This document shows, one piece after another, positions 12,028 through 23,184 of a stretch of DNA of 64,000 bases; positions within the stretch are counted from its first letter, which is position 1; every line of letters begins with the position of its first letter. Source of the DNA: Periconia sp. R9002 (Eukaryota > Ascomycota > Dothideomycetes > Pleosporales > Periconiaceae); contig JAMAHW010000076.1 in the NCBI GenBank assembly GCA_023627715.1, positions 62,001 through 126,000 on the forward strand, written 5' to 3'. The notes beneath the pieces are model-generated. The model was not told where the DNA came from. It saw nothing but the letters and a program-made list of their open reading frames with translations, and ran no database searches. Made by a program: the position numbers and the translations under genes.

Positions 12028-14559
12028 GACGTCGGCTGGGGTTGAATGCGAGGGGCAGCCGAGGGATACGATGTGACAGATTAACAACAATGTCAATCAA
12101 TATCGAAGCACCTGAGGAGCAGACGAGGACTCGCTGAGCAGGCAGGAGCAGCGGGCGGGTTGTTAGTATAAATACCTCGTCGTTCTGTTCCTCTCCATCC
12201 ATGGCAGTGGACGGCGGCTGACGGGGGTGGAGCAAGCATCCATACCTACAGTAGAGCTGCACTACGCTCTGTGCACCGTCGCCTGCACAAGCAGCAACAA
12301 GGCAAATATTGCGGGGAATCAATTCGAACGGTCACTCATGACCCATGCAGACATGTGCTGATCCCCATCGACTTTATCCTAGCCTCCTTCCTCCTCCCTC
12401 GCTCACCGCCGTCCAGTCACATCCTGTAGAAGTAGAAGGGGATGCACTCACTCATCTCATGTTCGACTTCAACATCACACCGAAAAGTCCAAACCTAATG
12501 GCTCAGGGTTCCTCCTGAAATCTCTCAAAGTTTGCCCTGAAACCTGTCAAAAGTGTACCCTAGAATCTTTCTTCTCTCCCTTGGGCGGTTCCGAAAGTTC
12601 ATTTCCTGGTCTCATGCACAAAGGGGCGGGCGGGTGCGCGCAGTGACCGGGAGTGAACATCGTCATCTCAGTCATCCATCCTTTTCCTGCTGCCGTGAAC
12701 CCAAGGCTATGGATGCAAGGACGCGCCCTGCCGATCGAATGAGTGCAAGCCCGGAAACCGGAGTAGGGCTACCTTGCACCAGCAGGTCAAACATCTCGCC
12801 ATTTGGTTTTGATTAATTCCAACCAGGCACAAACGCCGCGCATGCAGCTGGGAGAACCTCGGAGGGAAGCAAGTTGACAAGACGACGTTGATGTTCCTTC
12901 TCCACAAAATCCATGTCGAGGCTAGGCTGACGAGGGCCGAACTCCACCTCACCCCCGCGGCGACGCCTCCGCGGCCAAGTTTCTCCACTTGCTGAGCCTC
13001 TTCCCCAGTTCCCCCCATCCACTCCACCATTCCAAACAGGAAGGTGCCATTCTCTCACATATCCATCTACATGTACATGTACATGTACCATGGCGCATCG
13101 GATTGGGCTTGCATCCCAATAACTCCACCTTCTTCTGCCTCTGCCGTCTCGCATTCATGCCTACCTACGTACCTACAACGGCGACCATCACAAAGTCAAA
13201 TGAGAACGAGATGCTACACGCCACAACAACCCGCCCTGCGCAGTACCGCCGAACATACACATGTACCATGCCATACCATGTCACGCCGACCCGACAATTC
13301 CATGAGCCTACTACTTTTTTTTCTCTAATTACCCGATCCCGCGTCCTTTTTTCTCTTTCTCCATACCCCAACAACGCTAACGCCCCAGCGCTAAATACCT
13401 TCAACATCGACCTAGCATGGGCACCCCTCAATCCATGACGTGACTTATTCCACTCACATCCGCACATGTGAGAGCTAGAGCTGTAAGCTGTACCTGTAGC
13501 TGTAGCTCTCAGCAAGGGTAGCTCTTCTAGAACTGGTGCCGCGACGCTTCTCTGCATCTTGCATCTTCCATGGCGTCACGGCTAATCATCACGCGCCTCG
13601 GTTCTATTTTGCATCTACCGTTTCCGCCCGCGTTCGGTGCCATGCTTTGCTCTGCGCTCACACTACCGCATACCCGTTTTTTTTTTCCTTTTTTTCTTCC
13701 ACGTTTTCTCCCTGCTTCGAGGAACAGTCATGACTACCGTTGGTCTTCCACCAGTGAACTTATCAATCAAGTCCATGGCGGGTGCAGCATGTCGTCTCCG
13801 GTAGGTACCTAGGCACTTAATATATCTCACGCTCGGCGAATTCCCTGCAGATATGGCATTGTCATAAACCGTGGTACCGACATGGCAATATAGTACATAT
13901 GCCGTTCCGCGTCGCACATATACACAGGTATGTACACACGCACGTGTAAAAGCCGAACCCCTATACCTGTAAGAGATGCACAAATTGACCGATCAACGAT
14001 TGCACTGATTTGATTCACATATAACTCAGGCAATATCCTCCTTTAAATTCATCCACCCTATTTATGTACGAAACGGAAATTTGAGGAAAACCGGGCTTCC
14101 AAATTTCCGCTATTTGATCTCGGTGGAATAGCAAGGATCAAGCATCGCTACATACAGACATGCTTCTCTCCCCTTTTTATAGTCAAGGCCGCCCCCACCT
14201 TGTTTTTATCTCTCTTTTTAGATATCATTGTTTTGTTAGGTAGAACACCTGCTAACGGTTCAAAAAAATACATGCTTTCTCAACTTCCTTCTTTCTGGAG
14301 GTATGACACTGGATTCGGATGGCCCCAAGGTGTACATACATATATTCATGTGGGCCTATCGAAAAATGTAGGAATTTATCTATTCGTGCTTTTGAGATTT
14401 TTCGGTATTGAAAAGTGGTCGAGTCTGTCTTTTTTGGATTCTTCCACTTTTAGATCTTGCTTTTTTTTTTTTAGTTGGGGTAGAACCCCTCCGAGTCATT
14501 CAAACAAAAAAAAAGTACTAGGCAGATTGGTGGTGCTAGCCAGCGAAGACAATAAAGGG
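12028..14559. other. intergenic, beta-glucosidase promoter and beyond
   Basis: 2.5 kb with no convincing gene. The part up to about 12400 should be the beta-glucosidase promoter. It also holds a TACATG tandem at 13070-13088 and homopolymer runs. Frames present lack domain features. Confidence 0.45.
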
Positions 14560-15022
14560 TGGAATCGCCCCACGTAGCAGTACTAATCCCCTAGATCACG
14601 GTCACCTACTCGATAACCTAGCGGTCCTCATAGAGAGCTCTCTAGCAACCGTATAGTTATTAAACCGCGTTATAAGGCTATCTATACACTTTACAAAGTT
14701 GTGTGGCTAGTTTTTGCTAACCTGGTCAGCGCCGCGCTCAGCGAGTAGCCTATCAGCCATATCTCGTACAGCACCTAGGGACCCCTCAGGGGGAAATCCA
14801 CGCGAATTCAGGTCTAGTATATACTAAGTAATCATCTCCTCTTCTAGCTCGCTCAGCTTCTTTAATTTAGGCTTACAATCGCGTTGTGTAGTGATTCTGT
14901 TATGTTGTTGTTGTTGTTGTTGTATTGTTGTTTGAGACGTTACGTATTTGCGCAGCTGCTTGAGTACTTTGAAGTTGCTTTTGATCGATAGACTGTGTAG
15001 CTAAGATTATATCTGCTTTGTT
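14560..15022 (-). mobile_element. relic of Fot1/pogo-type (Tc1-mariner) DNA transposase, RIP-like decay
   Basis: Read on the minus strand, two pieces resemble the N-terminal DNA-binding half of fungal pogo/Fot1 transposases. From 15022 downward comes a psq-type helix-turn-helix, NKADIILATQ...AAAQIRNV. Then a (GTT)n tract (about 14903-14935) intervenes with a change of reading frame. From about 14886 downward comes CKPKLKKLSELEEEMIT, stop, YILDLNSRGFPP, then VRDMADRLLAERGADQVSKN, stop, PHNFVK. Those match the CENP-B/Tc5-type HTH region of the family. Both internal stops are TAG where Gln and Trp are expected, the CpA-to-TpA type that repeat-induced point mutation makes. The catalytic DDE half and terminal repeats are not recognisable. 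This is a dead fragment. Confidence 0.72.
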
Positions 15023-15645
15023 AGAAGATAGCTGAGAAGTAGATGGTTAAGCTATAGTAGTTGCTATGGAGAATCACAATAAAGACAACATCCATCAAAA
15101 CATGCAAGGGAATTTTAATGTCGAATTGTTTCAGTGAAATGTAAACCTTACAAAACCCTACATGGTGAAAGTAAATTTCTGTATAGACAATCTAATACAT
15201 TCTTCTTGGGCAGAGACAACAACAACTTCCTGGGGAACATAATCTCTTGCTTTGGAGAAGGACCACAGTGGAGCATGAACATTCGTGTTCATTGGGGATT
15301 TGCAGAGTAGAATCTGTGTGCCAAGTTGGCTGACAGTATTTGCATTTGACCGCCGGAGAGCACAGATTGAGCAATCAGCGCATTGGGTTCCAACACTGCT
15401 GAACTTCAGCTTACTGCAACCGAGACTGATACTTGATCTACTGCATCATCGTTACTGGAATATACGAGAAATTTTGCTGGCGCCGTGCATTGCCATGGCG
15501 ATGGAAGTCAGTATACGGAGTTGAGCCAAGGTTAGAGTGCAGGGGGCTTCAGCATGGCTTATCAATAATGATGACTGTAATGGGTAAATTTTATAGTACT
15601 GGAGTATTACACTACGCCGATTTTGGCGGGGTTTTACGAAAACCT

Positions 15646-15717
15646 GCGCATGGTGAGCCACGGGGACTAATGCATAGTGAGCCACAGGAACTTGTGCATG
15701 ATGAACCACCAGAATAG
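15646..15717 (+). repeat. three degenerate 24-bp tandem units
   Basis: Three consecutive 24-nt units sharing GCATnGTGAGCCACnGGnACT-like sequence. On the plus strand the units read as an octapeptide of the form xHxEPxxL in one frame, ending at a stop. No start context or domain supports coding. Confidence 0.6.
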
Positions 15718-16059
15718 CCAATTAGGTAAAACGAGATTTGATTGATGTCTTGTTGCTTAGAAGATACAGCCCCGTGTTATATCTTTTAAGCTCTTCAGCT
15801 TCTAGTCTTTCTACCAGTTTGAGAATAGACCGTCGTCACTTCTAACCATGAGATGTGGATGCGGTATTCAGCTGCTTACTCAAGGGAACGCACGTGTCTG
15901 TAAAACCCGGAAGCGGTGGTGTTATACGGGGAAAAGTGCGGCCTTTCCATCGGGATCTCACTGTGCACGGGAAACATCTTCACACCGTTAGAGTTTGTTT
16001 TACTGACGGGGCAGCTTGGCAAAAGATGGAGGAGAGAACATGAGGAGAACATGAAATTG

Positions 16060-16068
16060 TATATAAAG
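16060..16068 (+). promoter_or_regulatory. TATA-like box
   Basis: TATATAAAG about 130 nt before the ATG of the small secreted protein gene, on the same strand. Distance and sequence suit a core promoter with a leader of roughly 100 nt. Confidence 0.5.
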
Positions 16069-16197
16069 TTGTTCGGTTTCCATGATAATTTGAATCATCA
16101 TCGCTCCAATCTACAGACTTCAATCTGCTACCATCACCCAAAAATCTCATTTTTTTACAAACAACACTTCTCCAGTCCTTCAAGAAACCTCTCCAAA

Positions 16198-16611
16198 ATG
16201 CGCTATACCGCCGTCTCCCTCCTCGCCCTATCCGCGGCCCTCCCCAACGTCTCTGCGTGGACCGTCTGGGTAAACTGGAAAGCCAATTGCGGAGGCAACT
16301 CCTACAACCATGTGGGAACTGGCAGCAGTGCCTGCCAGTTGACCAGGGTCCCTGCAGATAATGCAAAGCCTCTCTCCCTGACCCTCACGGATGGGGCTGG
16401 TTGCATTGGGTACATTTACAGCGACCAGAACTGTGGTAATCAAGTAAGCAGTTCCATTCCCCAACACGTCTTGCGACTGGGATCCTGGAGTGGGCATACA
16501 CCATACTGACCACGAATTTGTGACATCTAGGTTGGAGGCGCGGTCGGTTCCAGCTCAGCAGCAGCATGCTCGGCCAATGTCAACTTCCAGTCTTGGAGGG
16601 TCGTCTGCTGA
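16198..16611 (+). CDS. small secreted cysteine-rich protein (effector-like)
   Basis: Two exons, 16198-16443 and 16531-16611, separated by an 87-nt GTAAGC...TAG intron, give 108 residues. The N-terminus is a textbook signal peptide (MRYTAVSLLALSAALPNVSA), so the product is predicted to be exported. The mature part of about 88 residues holds six cysteines, enough for three disulfides, including the last residue (SWRVVC). I do not recognise a family. Size, leader and even cysteine count fit the loose class of fungal small secreted proteins that includes candidate effectors. A TATA-like box lies 130 nt upstream, and a decayed transposon lies about 1.2 kb away. The splice is supported because exon 2 restores frame, adds two cysteines and ends cleanly. 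Confidence 0.75.
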
Positions 16612-17110
16612 TCAATCAAACAATGATGTGTTGGGAATTGAACTCGATGAAGGGGTCGATGGCGGGAGAGGTGCGGCGGTTTCTTCATTTCTTGTTGGCT
16701 TTTCAACAAAGCTCTTTACATAGTTGGCGACATTTTGGGGCACAGAAAAATATGTCATTGGTGTAGAAAATATTCCGTCTTGAATCAATGCGTGTGATGA
16801 ATGCTTGATTGTTTGACTGCGAACTCGGACATACAAGTAAATTTTCGAACCAACTACCAAACAGAAGATCAAACAGAATCCATTGAAGTGGCAAGGGATG
16901 CGCTTTCAGCAAATACGACAAACGTATGGGGTCTTACAATATAAAGGAGATATTTTCAGATCCTCATTTCACAGAGAATTATACGACAAATCAAGAGAGG
17001 TTGACATATTCGGGAGTTATGTTTCTGTTTTTTTAGACTTAGAGTAGACCTGCCTTGGACAGGTCGTACGCGGGTTTTGTCCTACCTACCCCAGAACTAC
17101 TAAAATACCT
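16612..17110. other. convergent 3' intergenic region
   Basis: About 500 bp between the convergent secreted-protein and HET genes. No further gene seen. Confidence 0.5.
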
Positions 17111-19360
17111 CTAGTGAATTTGAAACCTTTCCAAGTGAATCTCTCCCCTTTCTAACATCTCGCTTGGCTCACTACCCATCAGACCCAGAACAAAGCACGG
17201 CCCGACGTGTAAGTAGTGATCCCCTTGTCTCCTTAGGATCATTGGACGACTGCAGTTATGGATCGCGCAAATAATATCTCCGGGGGCGGCGAATTTTGGT
17301 GCGATCCCGAGATAGCCCTCTTTCGTCACAAACATCCGGCATTTTTTCAATTTTAGTTCTCCTCCGTGAACTAAGTGTTGACCTTCATGCATATGTCCCG
17401 ATTCGTAGAAGTCAATCACTGATAGGTAGGATGCCATGTCTTCTCGGTTTTCCACAGAAAAATTCTGCATAAACCATGCCGCCACCTCACCGTAATTCCC
17501 CCAGTCGGCAGGCTTCTTCAGGTTGAGATAGCCTAGAGGTGTTGGACGCCTGGCCTCGTTTCCGCTACCGGGAGCAGGTCTTAGCCTTTCCATACAAAAA
17601 AAGAACGCTTCCCAAATGAGATTCCGGTTCATTTTCCCATTTTGTAGCTCGAGGATACGGAATAGGGCCTGCGCCATAGGTAATCCTGTCACGTATTTGT
17701 CGCGGTTTGAACAGTATTGTTGGAGAAAATACAGAAGCTCCGGGGCATATTCAGCATGTAAACAGTCTGCTTGATGTCCTTTTTTATCAGGGTCGAGAAG
17801 TATGTCGCAAAGGTCATTGATAACCTGGATCCGGGCGCCTGTGACAGACAGAACCCGTCCCCTGATGCTAAAATCATATCCTGCCGCCACAGTATCTCCT
17901 AAGAGGCTTTCTACTTCAGAACTATCCAAGCTGGAAAGCTTACTTATATTGAGATTGCGTAAATCCGGTATCCAGCTTGGAAGGTCAGTACCAGAACTAG
18001 TCGCCTCCCCTGTCCCTGCAATAGCCAAGTTATCAGAGAGCGACCAAGGCAGGACATGTCCACAGGAGGCCGCGAATGCGAATGAGCCTGAGATGACAGA
18101 GGTGAAGAATTCGAGATAGACCTGGTCAGCTGACTTATTATAGTCAACCTCAACCTCCTGATTGTAAAGGCCTAAGATGCCATACACATAGTCCCGCGGG
18201 TCTGAGGTTTTTAGTCGCCTGGCAATAGTATGTAGTGGTGGGACAATTGTTTCAGCTGTTTTAGTCTTTGCCATTTTCTTGCGTAATGCACGAATGGTAA
18301 TAGAAGGGGAAGTACCAACGTGGAATAGCTCCACCATACGCTCTGGGCGCCAGTTGCTGGCGTTTCTTACACAGGAAGGTTCGCACTTGAGAAAATCGCG
18401 CCCGTCGTGACTGAACTCGATAACATTGCTCCTAAGCAACTCCCTGAGATGTGTTTTGTAGATATCATGAATCTGGAGCAACTTGTCGACGTCGAGAGTA
18501 TACTCGTCACAAATTAGCACAACCCTCTTCGCAAGAACAACTTCTTGGACGATCCAGATCCGCTCCCAATAAGGGAGATGACAAAATCCAAATATTGCTT
18601 TCCAAGCCTGGATTTGGAGTTTGGGTTTGTCTTCAAAATTCGTGGCCGATGATGAGACCAGGCCTGGGACTCTCTGGATCCAGCAGTAATGACAAACCCC
18701 TCTCGAACGGAGGAACTCGTGTGTGTTGTCGTAAGGCTGTTTGTCGGACATTAATTCAACTAAGACCTCGTGTATAGAATTGCATATTTTGATGGCGTTG
18801 CACACAAGTGGATCCTCGAACGCAAGCTGCCCAATGACAAGTTCTGCCGTTGAATAGATCTGTCTCATCAGCTTTACTTGATGGCTTCGTTCCGCTGAAT
18901 CGCCCTGGTTAATACATAGCGCGTCGGCCCACACACGGAACTCGTGGGGATCCCTATCGGGATAAAGACGGCTCCAATGACGACGAACAATACGGAGGGC
19001 GCTTCCCAAACTTATGGTAACGTTGAAAGGAGTGCCGTCGAGAATTATCTCTTCGGTAACGGATGGGTCACCCCAGACATAGGAAAGAGCTGTGAAGACT
19101 GGCGAATCTGACAGGCAAACGGTATGGAGACGGCACTTTGTATGGCGGGTCGAACTGCCAGGGTCGATAATCTCAAGAAGTCGGATTTCTGAGTCGACCT
19201 TGCTCAGCGACGAGTAGATGGAGTCTGGCATGCATGAAATGGGAACAGATTGAGTTTCTTTTCTGTCCTGATTCAAGGGTTCATCATACGTTCCGGGGCC
19301 AACCTCGATCTTTGGTCCATTACTACTAATTGACATGCCTTCAGCGGCAATTTCAAGTTC
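17111..19360 (-). CDS. heterokaryon incompatibility (HET) domain protein, possibly the C-terminal part of the AAA+ gene upstream
   Basis: HET domains act in fungal self/non-self recognition and can trigger cell death on hyphal fusion. From the ATG at 19336 the frame is 741 residues. The HET domain starts with SEIRLLEIIDPG, then FTALSYVWGDPS, LDGTPFNVTISLGSALR and VWADALCINQGDSAERSHQV. The long C-terminal region is typical of this class, ends in a beta-rich KEGYLGIAP segment and has no extra domain I can name. The frame is also open upstream of the ATG to 19360, where a 61-nt intron (19361-19421, GTAAGC donor, TCTAAC branch site, weak AAG or GAG acceptor) would join it in phase to the AAA+ frame. 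Only 52 bp separate the AAA+ stop from this ATG, too little for an ordinary fungal promoter. I therefore favour a single composite gene. Confidence 0.85.
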   Translation of the reverse strand, partial: ELEIAAEGMSISSNGPKIEVGPGTYDEPLNQDRKETQSVPISCMPDSIYSSLSKVDSEIRLLEIIDPGSSTRHTKCRLHTVCLSDSPVFTALSYVWGDPSVTEEIILDGTPFNVTISLGSALRIVRRHWSRLYPDRDPHEFRVWADALCINQGDSAERSHQVKLMRQIYSTAELVIGQLAFEDPLVCNAIKICNSIHEVLVELMSDKQPYDNTHEFLRSRGVCHYCWIQRVPGLVSSSATNFEDKPKLQIQAWKAIFGFCHLPYWERIWIVQEVVLAKRVVLICDEYTLDVDKLLQIHDIYKTHLRELLRSNVIEFSHDGRDFLKCEPSCVRNASNWRPERMVELFHVGTSPSITIRALRKKMAKTKTAETIVPPLHTIARRLKTSDPRDYVYGILGLYNQEVEVDYNKSADQVYLEFFTSVISGSFAFAASCGHVLPWSLSDNLAIAGTGEATSSGTDLPSWIPDLRNLNISKLSSLDSSEVESLLGDTVAAGYDFSIRGRVLSVTGARIQVINDLCDILLDPDKKGHQADCLHAEYAPELLYFLQQYCSNRDKYVTGLPMAQALFRILELQNGKMNRNLIWEAFFFCMERLRPAPGSGNEARRPTPLGYLNLKKPADWGNYGEVAAWFMQNFSVENREDMASYLSVIDFYESGHMHEGQHLVHGGELKLKKCRMFVTKEGYLGIAPKFAAPGDIICAIHNCSRPMILRRQGDHYLHVGPCFVLGLMGSEPSEMLERGEIHLERFQIH

Positions 19361-19421
19361 CTTCTCCTCAAAATTTGTAAGTATATGGTTAGATCTTGGG
19401 AAATGTGAACTGCATGCTTAC

Positions 19422-22400
19422 TTTCTTGTCTAATGTCTTTCTCGGGGGTGGAGGCAGACCCCGTTGGACGTGCCAAGCTTTCAGCACATCCACAACGAGA
19501 ATCTCATCAGCTACGGGGTTTGCATCCTCGCTGACATCTTCGAACGCTCGGCCGACCACCTCTCTCGATATAGACTGGATGTCACGCCCATTTCCCCAAT
19601 TGTCGGCGACGCTCAGGCTCTGAAGCATCTCTTTGATGTACTCTTCGTCCTTGTTGAATCTTACTTCAACCGTACTTTGTTCAATGCTTCTTTTCAAAAG
19701 TGCAGTGCTCGCATCGCTGGACAACTTCGTAAATTTTATTTGAGTCGAGAATCGACTTGACAGGCCTGGGTTTTTTGATAGCATGATGTCCATTTCCTTG
19801 TCGTAGCCCGCAAGGACGATGACCAACTTGCCAACGAAATGAGGTTTTGTCATTGCATCAACCAACTCATCTCGGGCCTCTGCTGCATATGCCGAAGCCT
19901 AATTGTCCTCCGTAAGCCGATAGGCTTCGTCTATAAATAACACCTTTCCCATGGCGCTTTCTATCAATTTGTGCGTTTTATGAACTGTCTGGCCGACGTA
20001 ATCAGCGATCATGTCTTGTACAGATACCTCTACTACTTCATCTGTCGCGAGAAGACCCATCTCATGGTACAGTCGACCAACTTTTCTGGCCACAGTAGTC
20101 TTTCCACAGCCGGGTGGACCTTTAAAAACAAACGTGAAGGGTATGAATGGCTTGGGATCTACCTTCCGTTTATTCATCGCCTTGACGCGCCGAGTAAGGG
20201 CTCTGAATTCATTGGCCTGGGCTTCCAGTCCGATAAGATCACGAAACTGGCGGTCAACTTCGTCTTCAGCCTGCAGATTTCTTGAATATTCGGGATCAAA
20301 GTCGACTTCTATAAGGGAATTACCGTCAGCTAGATAGCTTAGACGTTGGTCTGCAGCTACGTGACGGAACCTTAACTGGAAGTGCTTAATAGCTCTAGAC
20401 AGGAGATTGTCGATCTCGCCACCATTACCAAAGTTTGGGCGCTGCTTAGCCATCTCGAGAACTCGTAACGCAACAGCTCGGCCTTGCGGGGTTGTAGTAA
20501 GATTTTGTTTCATCATTTTGAGATCGAAGACCTTGCCAAGTTGGTCTTCGTTAAATTCTCGAAAAACAAAGGCATCTTCTAGAGGGAACCGCCGTCGCAG
20601 TCCGGGGTTAGCTTGCTGAATGAAGTCTTCCATTTCCTTATTATACCCGCACATAATGACACAAAGATCCTCGCCGGGTGTGCCTTGGACCACCCCAACA
20701 ATTGTGTCGATGACCTCCTGGCGGAAAGGGCAGTTGTGATTCCGTTTGGCGTCTAACATGTATGCCTCGTCGATTAACAAGACCCCACCCCGAGCTTCCT
20801 CAAGAATCTCCTTGGTTTGCTTCAAGGATTGACCAATGTACTCGCCTATGAAGTCATTTCCATTTTTAACTATCAAATCTCCACGGGAGAGCAATCCGAG
20901 ATTCGCTAGGATCTTGCCGTATAACTTAGCGACGGTCGTTTTTCCTACAATTAATCGCGGGGATCAGCATACTGATTTTCAATAGTGAACTAGAGTAGAA
21001 TTTTTACCTGTGCCTGGTGGACCAAGAAACAATCTAGAAAGCGAGAGCTTCAAAGGTGCTTGTCCTTGCAACTTTCGATAATGGTTAAGTAGTAGACCGT
21101 CCATCATCGTCTGTACAGATTGCTTTACTTCCTCTAGTCCGATCATCTCTTGAAGCTCGTCCCACTCCTCCATTCGAAATTTGGAACTGTCCGGTTCGGG
21201 TCCAATCAGATCTTCTGAGGTCAGAAGTAAAGCCTGGGATTGCTCGTCTTCAGTTCTCCATGTCAGTGGCTCTAATTTTTGCAAACGGCCAACCTGTCGG
21301 GCCTGTATCGTATCAACCATACTCTTGACCGCCGCATCGATGGACTTTCCATCTGATTCCGTATAATCCTTGAGAATCTCCTGTGCACAGACTCGAACAT
21401 ACGCGCTATCAGGCCCCCCTTCGAGCTTCGTAAGAGCACCAAACTTCTTTTTGGTAGATTCTAGAAACTTATCAATGACGGCCTCAATTTGCGTCCCATT
21501 GGTATTTCGCAGCTCGAATACCCAAGGAATGAACTCCAAAACCTCTTCAAGATCATCAAAAGTTTCCTTGTTACTGGTGGTAATAAATATTGTTATCTTA
21601 GACTTCGTTTTTGACAACGACAGGAGTTTGGTTCGAAGTCGAGATTTTTTCGGTTCAGCGACGAATAAAAAGCCGGTCTCAAGGGTATCCACATTCCAAC
21701 ATTGACAGCAATCTGAGCAAGAACAAGAACAAAAGCACTCGGCTAATTTGACGAACTTTGAATCCTGATCGAAAACCCCTGTGAGACAGAGATAATCGTG
21801 ATAAAGTTTGGCGCATTTCTCGTAGTCTAGCCCCTTGTCACCGAAAATAGCCAGGCTCATGCTACTACGCTCCTGCTGTAGGTCTACCCCCTGGATCTCA
21901 AGAATCTTTAGTCGCTGCTGGATGGCTTTCATCTTGTCTGAAAGCTTGTCAAATCCCTCTAGCTGTTGTAAAGCCTTTAGTGGGTGTTGTGGTGGGCCAT
22001 ACTCAGGAAGAGGAACATTATCTCCGTCATCGCTGCTTGCTGGAGTACTGGGCCGTTCATTCGACATTGGACTGGGTGGGTCGTCGGAGGTCAAGGAACT
22101 GGATCCCTCTGTCGGCGCCGATGGGAAGAAGTCAAAATCGAACTCAACGAGGATATTAAAATCCTCTTTTAGAATTGAATGGAAATCCTCAGATATTGGT
22201 GGAGACAGCCCCAGATCTGAAGCATCCGAATTCGGCGCTTGAACACTAGAACTCTCCTTAGCCGTTAAGTTGAGGTTTTCAGCGACGTCTTCACTCGTCT
22301 GCTTAGGATGAAATCTTTTGCATTTTTCACCCTCTTGGCATTTCCCGGCTCGATAGTCCTTGCAATCTGGTATTTGAAACCAGTATCTGCCATTGAATCG

Positions 22401-22544
22401 CCAGTTTTCGGGAGGGTCCTTCCAGCGAGAGAGCGCTTCATCCCAGTCCCATCCAGGGGGGACTGCATTACGCCCCTTCTTGCGGTACCATGGGCGCTTT
22501 TTGAATAGGGACTTTTTAGCCCGACCAGTGACTGTCTTGGACAT
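19422..22544 (-). CDS. CCCH zinc finger / double CbxX-CfxQ AAA+ ATPase with one in-frame TAG
   Basis: Two exons, 21008-22544 and 19422-20944, joined by a 63-nt intron that falls inside the first Walker A motif and restores GPPGTGKTTVAKLYG. Residues about 60-80 form a CCCH finger (C-x7-C-x5-C-x3-H), a fold that often binds RNA. A cysteine cluster near residue 270 reads CFCSCSCSDCCQCW. Two AAA+ modules of the CbxX/CfxQ type follow. The first ends with GGVLLIDEAYML; the second has GPPGCGKTTVARK and KVLFIDEAYRL. Ten residues or fewer past the second Walker B, the frame hits TAG at 19899-19901. It then continues without frameshift through ASAYAAEARDELVDAMTKP and KLVIVLAGYDKEMDIML, which is conserved sequence of the same domain. 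CAG-to-TAG would explain it. The gene is either recently disabled, read through, or misread at one base. It may continue into the HET frame downstream. Confidence 0.85.
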
Positions 22545-23184
22545 TTTTGTGGATGTCTTTGATATTTCTCACCCTTAGCTTGCAGACGAATATCGGCAAT
22601 CTCGAACATTAAAGCAGGTCGCAGGTCTCGGGGTGCGTTGTCGCCTAGCAGGGTGGGGAGGCTTGATTTATCAGAAAAATCAGAGGTCGAAGGAACAAAA
22701 ATGAGTCTGGGGAGAAGGAGAGCGAAGGTCAGCAACTCACTTATAACTATATCAGGCTGTGGTTGCCTACTATCAACTCTCGGAGTCTCGGATACTTGTT
22801 ATGTGCAAGCGAGCACGTTCCTTGCACTGCAGTAGGCTTTTGGGGACGAATAATAGAGGGTCAGGCTCTGCATTGCATGTACGAGGAGCTCGTTTTCATT
22901 GATTGATGCGCAAGGGGAAGGGAGGGGTCTCATGGCTGCTAGAGCGACTTTTAGACCACCCGTAACTTTGATTCTATTGGAAAATATACCAAACTAGGAA
23001 ATCAGTGTATAATAGAAAAATCCTACTAAGAAAAAATGTTCAAGAATTACCCTTATATAGGGTTGTATGGTGGGCAAGGTTGGCTGTAAGGAGCCGGATT
23101 TGGTTAGTACTTAGTGAAAACGGGCTCCTTGCAGTTTCCCTTCACCGGTTCAACTTTTTAACACCAACAGCGCGGAAAAAAGTA
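22545..23184. other. intergenic between the AAA+ gene and the broken HET gene
   Basis: 640 bp. An open minus-strand frame around 22580-22735 could be leader or an upstream exon of the AAA+ gene, but I cannot support a splice. Otherwise nothing seen. Confidence 0.4.

Larger units (their letters stand above)
15023..16197. other. intergenic, relic flank and small secreted protein promoter
   Basis: 1.2 kb without a supported gene. The first part may be further decayed transposon. A three-unit 24-bp repeat lies at 15646-15717, and a TATA-like box before the next gene. Confidence 0.45.

Noticed and set aside
13044..13438. Plus-strand frames in the beta-glucosidase upstream region
   Set aside because: Composition follows simple repeats (TACATG); no domain, splice or start context.
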